In this document: in pieces, positions 25,964 through 33,358 of the stretch
Numbering within the stretch: position 1 is the first letter of the stretch
Layout: each line of letters opens with the position of its first letter
Source of the DNA: Propionivibrio soli
Lineage (GTDB): Bacteria > Pseudomonadota > Gammaproteobacteria > Burkholderiales > Rhodocyclaceae
Length of the DNA stretch: 64,000 nucleotides
Reading direction: 5' to 3'
Assembly (NCBI RefSeq): GCF_025770765.1
Contig: NZ_JANZKY010000012.1
Span: 124,001-188,000, forward strand
Made by a program: the position numbers and the translations under genes
The notes under the pieces: generated by a model
Seen by the model: only the letters and a program-made list of their open reading frames with translations
The model's database searches: none
What the model was told of the DNA's origin: nothing

Positions 25964-27091
25964 ATGCACATACCGTTCAACAAGCCCTATATGACGGGCA
26001 AGGAACTCTGGTATATCTCGCAGGCTCACGCCAGCGGGCACTTGGCGGGAGACGGGCAGTTCACTAAAAAATGCAGTGCCTGGCTTGAGCGGCGTATCGG
26101 TTGCCAAAGAGCGTTGCTGACGCATTCGTGCACGGCTGCCCTGGAAATGGCCGCCATTCTGGCGGACTTTCAGCCAGGCGACGAAGTCATCATGCCGTCT
26201 TATACCTTCGTATCCACCGCGAATGCGTTTGTACTGCGCGGTGCTGTCCCGGTGTTCGTCGATATCCGTGCCGATACGCTGAACATCGACGAGACGCGGA
26301 TTGAAGAGGCAATTACGCCGCGGACGCGTGCCATCGTGCCGGTCCATTACGCCGGCGTGAGCTGTGAGATGGACGCCATCATGGAGATCGCCCGGCGGCA
26401 CGATCTGCTCGTTATCGAGGATGCGGCGCAAGGCATCATGTCGAGCTACAAGGGCCGGCCATTGGGGAGTATCGGACACATGGCCGCGCTTTCTTTCCAC
26501 GAAACCAAGAACATCATTTCGGGCGAAGGCGGGGCGTTGCTGATCAACAGCCCGCGCTTCGCGGAGCGTGCGGAGATCATTCGCGAGAAGGGCACGAACC
26601 GGAGTCTCTTTTTCAGGGGACAGGTCGACAAGTACACTTGGGTGGATACCGGATCGTCATACCTTCCCGGTGAGATATTGGCGGCCTTTCTCTGGGCGCA
26701 GATGGAGGAGGCTGATGCGATCACCAAGCGCAGGCTCGACCTGTGGGGGAATTACCATCAATGGCTCGCTAACCTTGAGAAGGCGGAGATGGTGCGGCGG
26801 CCGATCATCCCCCGCGAGTGCGTACACAATGCCCATATGTACTACGTGTTGCTGCCGGGTCTCGCACAACGTACGGCGTTCATTGAGCAACTCAAGGCAA
26901 AGGAGATCAGCGCCGTTTTTCACTACATTCCGTTGCATTCTTCGCCTCGCGGGCAGGCTATTGGACGTTTTTCCGGTTCGATGCTGAACACCGACAAGGC
27001 TGGCGATTGCCTCGTGCGCTTGCCGATGTGGCTAGGCTTGGAGGAGTCGCAGAGCGACGTGATCCAGACCATTCTGAAACTGCTCGACTAA
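25964..27091 (+). CDS. wecE: DegT/DnrJ/EryC1 sugar aminotransferase, WecE-like
   Basis: 375 residues with AGAGGG before the ATG. The fold-type I PLP aminotransferase shows LTHSCTAALEMAAIL (cofactor phosphate site), VIMPSYTFVSTANAFV, VPVHYAGVSCEMD, VIEDAAQG (Asp/Glu contacting the pyridine N) and SFHETKNIISGEGGAL with the Schiff-base Lys182. The sequence closely follows WecE, which makes dTDP-4-amino-4,6-dideoxygalactose from the 4-keto sugar and glutamate. No RmlA/RmlB genes are in the window, so the keto-sugar precursor must come from elsewhere. The product could be acetylated by the GNAT or AAC(3)-like enzyme. Confidence 0.92.
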   Translation: MHIPFNKPYMTGKELWYISQAHASGHLAGDGQFTKKCSAWLERRIGCQRALLTHSCTAALEMAAILADFQPGDEVIMPSYTFVSTANAFVLRGAVPVFVDIRADTLNIDETRIEEAITPRTRAIVPVHYAGVSCEMDAIMEIARRHDLLVIEDAAQGIMSSYKGRPLGSIGHMAALSFHETKNIISGEGGALLINSPRFAERAEIIREKGTNRSLFFRGQVDKYTWVDTGSSYLPGEILAAFLWAQMEEADAITKRRLDLWGNYHQWLANLEKAEMVRRPIIPRECVHNAHMYYVLLPGLAQRTAFIEQLKAKEISAVFHYIPLHSSPRGQAIGRFSGSMLNTDKAGDCLVRLPMWLGLEESQSDVIQTILKLLD

Positions 27092-27155
27092 CAGCAAACG
27101 CGCCGTGGCCACTTCGCTGCTCGCCGTCACTTGGAAAACGAGCCGTCATCAACAC

Positions 27156-28733
27156 ATGGAACAATTATCGGAAGCCGACAGGCGGAATCCCAGCGCCGCA
27201 CTCGCCTTTGTTGTCGCCTTTGTCGGAACGGCGCTTTGGTTTGCAGCCACTTGGCGTTACGGGCTTGACCTTTCCGACGAAGGATTCTATTGGTACGGTG
27301 CGCAGCGAGTTCTGCGCGGAGAAGTCCCGCTGCGCGACTTCATGTCATATGACGTGGGGCGGTACTACTGGGCGGCCGCCTTCATGCGTTTAGCCGGCGA
27401 TGGCGTCCTCGGTGCCCGCTTGAGCGCGGCGGCCTACCAGTTTCTCGGTACCTTCGCAGGCCTATGGGTTTGTCTGTCGGCGTTCCGCGGGCGCGGTGTT
27501 TCTCGTCTCGTGTTTGCCTGCGTTGTTGCCGCGGTGTTTACCGTATGGTCAGTGCCGTACTACAAAGCCTATGACCATGCTACCAGCATGATCATCGTCG
27601 CCGTGCTATTGGCGATGCTGAAGGCATCGACATCGCGGGTCTGGTTCGGGGCCGGGGTTTGTCTTGGTTTGGCCGCAATCATGGGACGCAATCACGGCGT
27701 CTACGGCGCGTTCGCCGTGACTCTCTTTGTGATAGTGCTCTTGTTCCGCTCGACCGATCGCCGCGCCATTCTTTCCTTATGCGCGTTTTTCGCAACCGGC
27801 GTGGTCGTCGGATTTTCGCCCACGTTTGTCCTCATGACGACGGCTGACGGGTTTTACGCCGCCTTTGTGCACAGTCTCGCCAAGCTCCTCAAAAGGGGGG
27901 AAACGAATATTCCGCTGCCCGTGCCTTGGCCTTGGCGGAGCGGGTGGAAATGGGAAGGGCCGCTGTGGACGGCGCTGAGGATGTCGACCGGTTTCGGCTT
28001 CGTTTTCCTGGCGGCTATGCCGCTTGTAGGCCTGTTCGCGTTAGCTTATCGGCGCTTCGACCTGAACAATGAACGGAATAGGGTTCTGTTGGCCGCCACC
28101 GCTTGCGCGATCCCGTATGTTCATTACGCGTTCGCACGCGCCGATCTCACCCATCTGGCGCTGAGTATCTTTCCTTCGCTGATCGTCCTGTTTTCCCTGT
28201 TCGCCGATATTCGCCCCTGGAAAACGTTGACTCTTGGGCTCGGTACGTTGAGTGCCTCCATTCTCACGGTCGCCAGCTTGCAAGCGTTTTTTGCCCCGCT
28301 GACTCATGCGCGCCTGGAGCAGGCCGACGTTGACGGGGAGCGCCTGTGGGTCTACCCCGGCGTTGCACGGAAGCTGGAGCTGGCGTCGAAGGTGTTACTG
28401 GCGCCGTCCCCGGGGGCGACCACGGCGGGCTTCCTGGCTATCCCTAACCTGCAGAGCCTGCACGCCATTTACCGGACTCGGATGCCGGTATGGGAAATCT
28501 ACCCGCTGTCCGCCAAAAACGCGGAACTCGAAGTTCGCGAAATAGAGCGCTTGGAGAAATCGCCACCGGGTATTGTGCTTCTCTCCGACCATGGCCTTGA
28601 CGGTGATCCGCGGCGAACGTTGAAGCGAATGCGGCCTCGCATGGCCGCATGGTTCTCTTCCCATTACCGCCTCGCAGGCGATGGGGCGGAATACGGGTTC
28701 TCGGAGATCAAGGTGTTGGCACCGCAACGCTAG
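27156..28733 (+). CDS. GT-C-like integral membrane glycosyltransferase
   Basis: 525 residues from ATG 27156; a GTG at 27105 would add 17 residues. About ten to eleven membrane helices are predicted by eye. After the first helix the periplasmic loop reads LDLSDEGFYWYGAQRVLRGE, an acidic D-E motif in the position used as catalytic base in PMT/ArnT-type GT-C enzymes, followed by FMSYDVGRYYW. A soluble C-terminal domain of about 130 residues ends the protein. GT-C enzymes use polyprenyl-phosphate sugars on the outer face of the membrane, which fits the GT2 gene in the same run. The last 4 bases overlap the converging acyltransferase gene. Confidence 0.78.
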   Translation: MEQLSEADRRNPSAALAFVVAFVGTALWFAATWRYGLDLSDEGFYWYGAQRVLRGEVPLRDFMSYDVGRYYWAAAFMRLAGDGVLGARLSAAAYQFLGTFAGLWVCLSAFRGRGVSRLVFACVVAAVFTVWSVPYYKAYDHATSMIIVAVLLAMLKASTSRVWFGAGVCLGLAAIMGRNHGVYGAFAVTLFVIVLLFRSTDRRAILSLCAFFATGVVVGFSPTFVLMTTADGFYAAFVHSLAKLLKRGETNIPLPVPWPWRSGWKWEGPLWTALRMSTGFGFVFLAAMPLVGLFALAYRRFDLNNERNRVLLAATACAIPYVHYAFARADLTHLALSIFPSLIVLFSLFADIRPWKTLTLGLGTLSASILTVASLQAFFAPLTHARLEQADVDGERLWVYPGVARKLELASKVLLAPSPGATTAGFLAIPNLQSLHAIYRTRMPVWEIYPLSAKNAELEVREIERLEKSPPGIVLLSDHGLDGDPRRTLKRMRPRMAAWFSSHYRLAGDGAEYGFSEIKVLAPQR

Positions 28734-30718
28734 CGTGCCTCGCCGGCCGCTGGCGCGTTGGCGTATTTGTCGGGTTGCCGCGCCGCGTTTTCCAGAATTT
28801 CCCGCAGTTTGAGCTTTTGCACGAGGAGGCGAGAGGCATCATAGGTCAGGTGCCCGCCGTCAACGTAGAGCATCTTGCCATCGAGTTCAGTAACGCAGCG
28901 TGTGCTGTCGCACAGCAGCGGGTCGAACGAAACGATGTCCACGCCGGTTGTTTCGTGCACGCGCGTCAGGAATTCCCGAGTTGCCGAATAGAAGCGCCGA
29001 TATCCGTCCAGCGGCACCGAGCAGTCCTCGGTCGGTGCGCCGACGATGAGTTTTCCCGAAGCTTTCCGTTCCAGACAGGCCCCGATGTTGAAGCCGGCAG
29101 CCGGAGGCGGGCTGACGATCACGACCCGCTTGTTTTGTGCTCGCAACTGTTCGATGGTTTCGGCCATCGACGATACGGCGAGGTCAAGACCGACCGCCTG
29201 GTCTACCGCCTTTCCGTCCACGATTCTCAACGACCGCCAGTGGTGTTTACCCAGATTGGGTTCGAGGTACGGATGGAATGGGCTGGACAGCACGACGGTG
29301 GTAATCGACGAAGCGCGTTTGACGTAATCGAGGACCGACCGGTTGAAATCCAGGCAACTCTGGGCCCACGGGCGCAGATAAAAGGTATCGGAAAGCGGGG
29401 CGAGGTTGGCAAACGGTCCACAATTGCCGCGCGTGGCTTGAACGACGCCTGCATTCGTCGACGCCGCAACCCCTGACACCAGGTGCATCGCATACGAGTC
29501 TCCCCAAACGAGCACTCGCGGCTGGTCGGAGTTCCGGCAGTCCGCGATCGGGGAAAAGTCGGTTTCAAAAGCGCATGCCGCGGCGAAGCCATCGTTCGGT
29601 CGACGGATGTAAGCGTAATCCGGTCCGGCCTCGGGCGCCTGGGCCACGACGGTCGGAATGCCAAGGAGCGCAAATGAAGTGGCCACCGCACCGAAAACAT
29701 AGCGCCGGGAAGGACCCAAGGTCATGCGCCGCGTCGGTAATTCGACGAACCGATAGAGGGCAAGGGCGAGGACGATACCGATGGCCAGTGTCACGAGGTT
29801 TTCCTTGAGCGTGATCGGACCAACGGCGGCGTTTTTCAGGAAAGCAAACGGCGGCCAATGAGCGAGGTACAGGGAATAAGAAATATCGCCGACGCGAGCG
29901 AGAGATCGCGACATCAGCGGGGTATTGAGCAGCGGATGGCGGCGCAAGATGACGATGACGGTAGCCAGACAGACGATGATGGCGTCGAGCCCGGGATGCG
30001 GGAGGCCGGTCGGCATGACAGGGACGACCAACAGTGCAGTGAGTGCGGGCCAGAACAGCCAGCGGAACACCGGAGCCGCGCGTTGAATTTGCGGCGAGAG
30101 AATCGCCGCCAAAGACCCGATTCCCATTTCCCATCCGCGCATCGGCAGAAAATAAAACGTGGCGACAGGCTTTATCGTCAGGAATACCAGGCACAGCCCG
30201 AGACTCGCACCGAGCAGAATGACGGACCCAGAGGGCCAGTACTTTCTCGGCGTGAAAACGAGGAAAGCGGGGAGGATGAGGTAATACTGTTCCTCAAGCG
30301 AGAGTGACCATACGTGAAGAAGCGGCTTCAATTCCGCACCGCCCGAGAAATAGCCGGCCTGCGAAAACAGCACCAGATTGGCTGTGAACGTAAGTGCCCC
30401 GAAGACTTGCGCGGTCAGGTCACGCAGTTCCTGTGCGTTGAGGATAAAGGGGGCGGCGAGGGCCGAAACGAAAAAAGTGACATAAGCCGCAGGTAACAAT
30501 CGCTTGGCACGCCGGAAATAGAATTCGGAAAAGCGGAAGCTGTCGTCTTCGATTCCTTTCTTCACCAGCCCCGTAATCAGGTAACCGGAGATTACGAAGA
30601 AGATGTCGACGCCGAGAAAGCCACCCTTTATCGACCCGATGTCCGCGTGATAAAGGAGGACAAGGGAAACGGCGAGGCCGCGAAGCGCCTGAATATCGGT
30701 TCTGAATCCTGAAGACAC
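28730..30718 (-). CDS. Acyltransferase-3 with C-terminal SGNH domain (OafA-like)
   Basis: 662 residues from a GTG start at 30718 supported by GCGAGG just upstream. Residues about 1-345 are the ten-helix acyltransferase-3 domain (DIQALRGLAVSLVLLYHAD, GGFLGVDIFFVISGYLI, FRRAKRLLPAAY, HVWSLSLEEQYY). Residues about 385-662 are a periplasmic SGNH domain with VLVWGDSYAMHL (Ser408) and the D-x-x-H pair in YVDGGHLTYD. Such fusions O-acetylate cell-surface glycans, the SGNH part completing transfer to sugar. It is the last gene of the long minus-strand operon and converges with the GT-C-like gene, overlapping it by 4 bp. Confidence 0.93.
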   Translation of the reverse strand: MSSGFRTDIQALRGLAVSLVLLYHADIGSIKGGFLGVDIFFVISGYLITGLVKKGIEDDSFRFSEFYFRRAKRLLPAAYVTFFVSALAAPFILNAQELRDLTAQVFGALTFTANLVLFSQAGYFSGGAELKPLLHVWSLSLEEQYYLILPAFLVFTPRKYWPSGSVILLGASLGLCLVFLTIKPVATFYFLPMRGWEMGIGSLAAILSPQIQRAAPVFRWLFWPALTALLVVPVMPTGLPHPGLDAIIVCLATVIVILRRHPLLNTPLMSRSLARVGDISYSLYLAHWPPFAFLKNAAVGPITLKENLVTLAIGIVLALALYRFVELPTRRMTLGPSRRYVFGAVATSFALLGIPTVVAQAPEAGPDYAYIRRPNDGFAAACAFETDFSPIADCRNSDQPRVLVWGDSYAMHLVSGVAASTNAGVVQATRGNCGPFANLAPLSDTFYLRPWAQSCLDFNRSVLDYVKRASSITTVVLSSPFHPYLEPNLGKHHWRSLRIVDGKAVDQAVGLDLAVSSMAETIEQLRAQNKRVVIVSPPPAAGFNIGACLERKASGKLIVGAPTEDCSVPLDGYRRFYSATREFLTRVHETTGVDIVSFDPLLCDSTRCVTELDGKMLYVDGGHLTYDASRLLVQKLKLREILENAARQPDKYANAPAAGEAR

Positions 30719-30775
30719 GGAAACCTCGCTGGTTATCTTGCAACGCTTGGCTGGCTTGCTTCGGAAAAGATTTCT

Positions 30776-31987
30776 TCAACCCGCCGGCTGCGCTGGATCG
30801 GGGACGCTTTTCGAAGTGGCCGGCAGGATTGGGGCGACCGGAGACGAAGTCGCTTCGGCCGGGTAGCTGAGATGACGTTTCTGCTTGCTGCTCATGAACG
30901 GTTTCTCGACATAGATGTGGAAAACCGTGCACAACGCGAGCGTGCCGAGAATGACCAGGGCTATGTAGGCCGGCGTCGTCGGGCTGAAGACCTGCCGGGC
31001 GACCATGGCTGGCCCTTCCAGGACCTTGGCATGCAGGAGATACAGCGAGTACGAAATCATGCCCAGAAATGTGCTTCCCCGGATGACGCCGCGCGCCAAG
31101 GCGTGCCCGTGTTGCAGGTACCGGGCGAGCGGCGCTTCGAGCGGTTCAGCCAACCAGAGAATGAGTGCAGAGACAACGGCGAAGCCCAGCGTGGCAGACG
31201 AAAACATGGCCTGAAGGACATCACCGAGTTTCCCGGCATAGGCGAGGCAGGCGACGAGGAAGATCGACGCGACGGTCAGGGTGGCCGATAGACGTACTGC
31301 CGAATCCCCAAGCCTACCGAGCGTGAATCTGCGCTTCCGAAGGTAGAAAACGACGATCCCTGTCGCGAACATCGGCCAGAAATGGATGAACAGCCCTCCA
31401 TCCAGCGGAAGCGGATAGCGGAGCAGGACGAGGCTGGCGACCGTAATGCCGAGAATTATCAGGTGGAAAAAACGGCGGAAGATCAGGGCGACGTAGACGC
31501 AAAGGTAAAACTGAAATTCGATAGCAAGCGTCCAATAGACACTGTTGATCGGACTGAACTCCGCCTGCAGATCGCCGGTCGGGGTGCCGAAGACCTTCGT
31601 CAGCGTCATCAGTTGTACCCATTCGCCAGCTGACAAGACCCGAATGAGGTTGTTCGGCCAGACGTAGTGCCCCGTCTTTAAGAATGACAAGGCTTCGAGC
31701 AGGTACGGAACCGCCAACACCACGGCAACCGATGCCCAGAAAGGCGGAAAAATGCGCAGAAAGCGCCGCCGCAGGAATTCATTCGCGCTACCCGGCTTCT
31801 TCAGCGAACCTTCGGCGGCCGCCGTAATGACGTATCCCGATATGACGAAGAACAACGGCACCCCGAGGCTCCCGTACGCTGTGAGCTTCGCAAGCCAGGG
31901 GAGCGACTGGGCGAGGGCATCGTTCAGGTGAAACATGAACACCGCGAGGGCGGCCCAACCACGCGCTGTGTCCAAGATGATGTACAT
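30776..31987 (-). CDS. Acyltransferase-3 family membrane protein
   Basis: 403 residues; GAGGTGAA precedes the ATG. The acyltransferase-3 fold is shown by LDTARGWAALAVFMFHLND (R/H pair of the catalytic face), GSLGVPLFFVISGYVITAA, RRFLRIFPPFW and WTLAIEFQFYL. About ten membrane helices; the basic, proline-rich C-terminal tail of about 30 residues is likely cytoplasmic. It transfers acetyl or another acyl group onto glycan at the inner membrane. The second of three consecutive acyltransferase-3 genes, separated from its neighbours by 57 and 109 bp. Confidence 0.92.
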   Translation of the reverse strand: MYIILDTARGWAALAVFMFHLNDALAQSLPWLAKLTAYGSLGVPLFFVISGYVITAAAEGSLKKPGSANEFLRRRFLRIFPPFWASVAVVLAVPYLLEALSFLKTGHYVWPNNLIRVLSAGEWVQLMTLTKVFGTPTGDLQAEFSPINSVYWTLAIEFQFYLCVYVALIFRRFFHLIILGITVASLVLLRYPLPLDGGLFIHFWPMFATGIVVFYLRKRRFTLGRLGDSAVRLSATLTVASIFLVACLAYAGKLGDVLQAMFSSATLGFAVVSALILWLAEPLEAPLARYLQHGHALARGVIRGSTFLGMISYSLYLLHAKVLEGPAMVARQVFSPTTPAYIALVILGTLALCTVFHIYVEKPFMSSKQKRHLSYPAEATSSPVAPILPATSKSVPDPAQPAG

Positions 31988-32031
31988 ACTTCACCTCTTC
32001 AACGATTAGGGGGATAACGGGTGGTCGGGGA

Positions 32032-32051
32032 CGAGGAATCTCGCTTCCTCG
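32032..32051 (-). repeat. Intercistronic 7-bp hairpin
   Basis: CGAGGAA (32032-32038) pairs perfectly with TTCCTCG (32045-32051) across a 6-nt loop, in the 109-bp gap between two acyltransferase genes of the minus-strand operon. No T tract follows in the direction of transcription, so an RNA-processing or stability role is more likely than termination. Confidence 0.35.
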
Positions 32052-32096
32052 GAATAGCTGTTTGGTATTTGTACGCCGGCAGCGCCCTGCGCATCG

Positions 32097-33305
32097 TTAC
32101 GACGGAAGTATTGGCGCCAGCTGTCTGGCGTCGCCACGTGGACTTCGGAATACGCGACGGATGAGAGTTTTCCCCGCGTCAATAAAAGGTTGCTCGATGA
32201 AACGATATGTTGCCGCCGATACAAAGCGGGTGACCACGATAGCCAAGGCAAGCAGCGCAATCGCGTAGGGGATCGAAGCGGCACCGACCTTCGCGAAGGG
32301 CCAAAAGCGATCGAAGAACATGCCGACGAATTTCAGGACGGCGAAGTGCAGCACGTAGGCGCTGAAGCTTACCTTTCCCAGCCCGGCGACGGCAGAGTTG
32401 ACGGCGAAACCTCGAGGCTTGATCACGATGACGATGGCCCAGGCGAGGAACAGTATCGAGATCAGAAGATGCGTTGGAGGCAGGCCAAGGGGCCATTCGA
32501 AAAACTTGCGCGGCCCGTAATACGAAAGGGCAACGAGGAGGGCGCAAAGAACGAATGAGGCATTGTTGGCGGTAACCCGACTGGATACTAGCCACGCTTT
32601 GATCGACTCGTTGGTCACCGAGTGATAAAGGAGGAAGCCTAGGGAAAAAATAATCAGTTGATTAGGCGGCCAGAAATAGAGGAAGTTGGATCGCGCTTCC
32701 GCCGATATTTCGGGATACAGATGCGCGCCGGCGATAGAAGAAACAATCAGCAGGGCGAGTGCCGCCACGAAGAAAACGACGGCACGGCGCAGTGTGGTGA
32801 TGAGTACCGCGAGGAAGGGGAACGCGAAATAGAAGCAGAATTCGACGCTGATACTCCAGCCGCCGGGTACCGGCGTCCATCCTGGCACAGTCGGCGTCAG
32901 GTAAGGGCTCCAGGCGTTATAGAAAAGCAACGTGGAGATGAGCAGTTCGAAACTGAACTCTGCGGGCGTCCGCTGGTACGCAAACCAGTAAAACAATACC
33001 GCAAGGTAGTAGAGCGGAGCGATGCGGAAGAAACGCCGCAAAAGAAACTTGCCGCTCCGCCGTGCGAAGCCGTCGTCGCTGCGGTGCCATGACATGAGCA
33101 AAGTCAGCGCGGAGGCAAGGAAGAAAAGCTGAACCCCATAGAAGCCGAGAGAAAGAAGACGCTTCGCCGGCCATACAAGTTCTTTGACGACGTTGAGCGA
33201 GTGCACTGCAATGACGAGCAGGATGGCATAACCCCGCAACGCGTCAACGACCTGCAAGTGATCTTGCTGATCGAAAGCCCAGTTTTTTTCCGTCGGATCG
33301 GTCAT
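32097..33305 (-). CDS. Acyltransferase-3 family membrane protein
   Basis: 402 residues. Motifs: VVDALRGYAILLVIAVHSLN, LGFYGVQLFFLASALTL, RRFFRIAPLYYLAVL and GWSISVEFCFYFAFPFL. The SGY segment of typical members is replaced by ASALTL, a common variation in the family. About ten membrane helices are present; the C-terminus has a typical AATYRFIEQPF ending. Substrate unknown; O-acylation of the EPS is inferred from context. It lies 53 bp after the kelch gene in the same direction. Confidence 0.91.
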   Translation of the reverse strand: MTDPTEKNWAFDQQDHLQVVDALRGYAILLVIAVHSLNVVKELVWPAKRLLSLGFYGVQLFFLASALTLLMSWHRSDDGFARRSGKFLLRRFFRIAPLYYLAVLFYWFAYQRTPAEFSFELLISTLLFYNAWSPYLTPTVPGWTPVPGGWSISVEFCFYFAFPFLAVLITTLRRAVVFFVAALALLIVSSIAGAHLYPEISAEARSNFLYFWPPNQLIIFSLGFLLYHSVTNESIKAWLVSSRVTANNASFVLCALLVALSYYGPRKFFEWPLGLPPTHLLISILFLAWAIVIVIKPRGFAVNSAVAGLGKVSFSAYVLHFAVLKFVGMFFDRFWPFAKVGAASIPYAIALLALAIVVTRFVSAATYRFIEQPFIDAGKTLIRRVFRSPRGDARQLAPILPS

Positions 33306-33358
33306 GGCGTATATAGACGTGCGGCGATTCCCGGAAGTTCAGCCTGCCTGGAAGGCCA

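Noticed and set aside
28649-29476. 275-codon plus-strand open frame after the GT-C-like gene
   Set aside because: Antisense to the OafA-like acyltransferase, whose motifs and SGNH residues are complete on the other strand.
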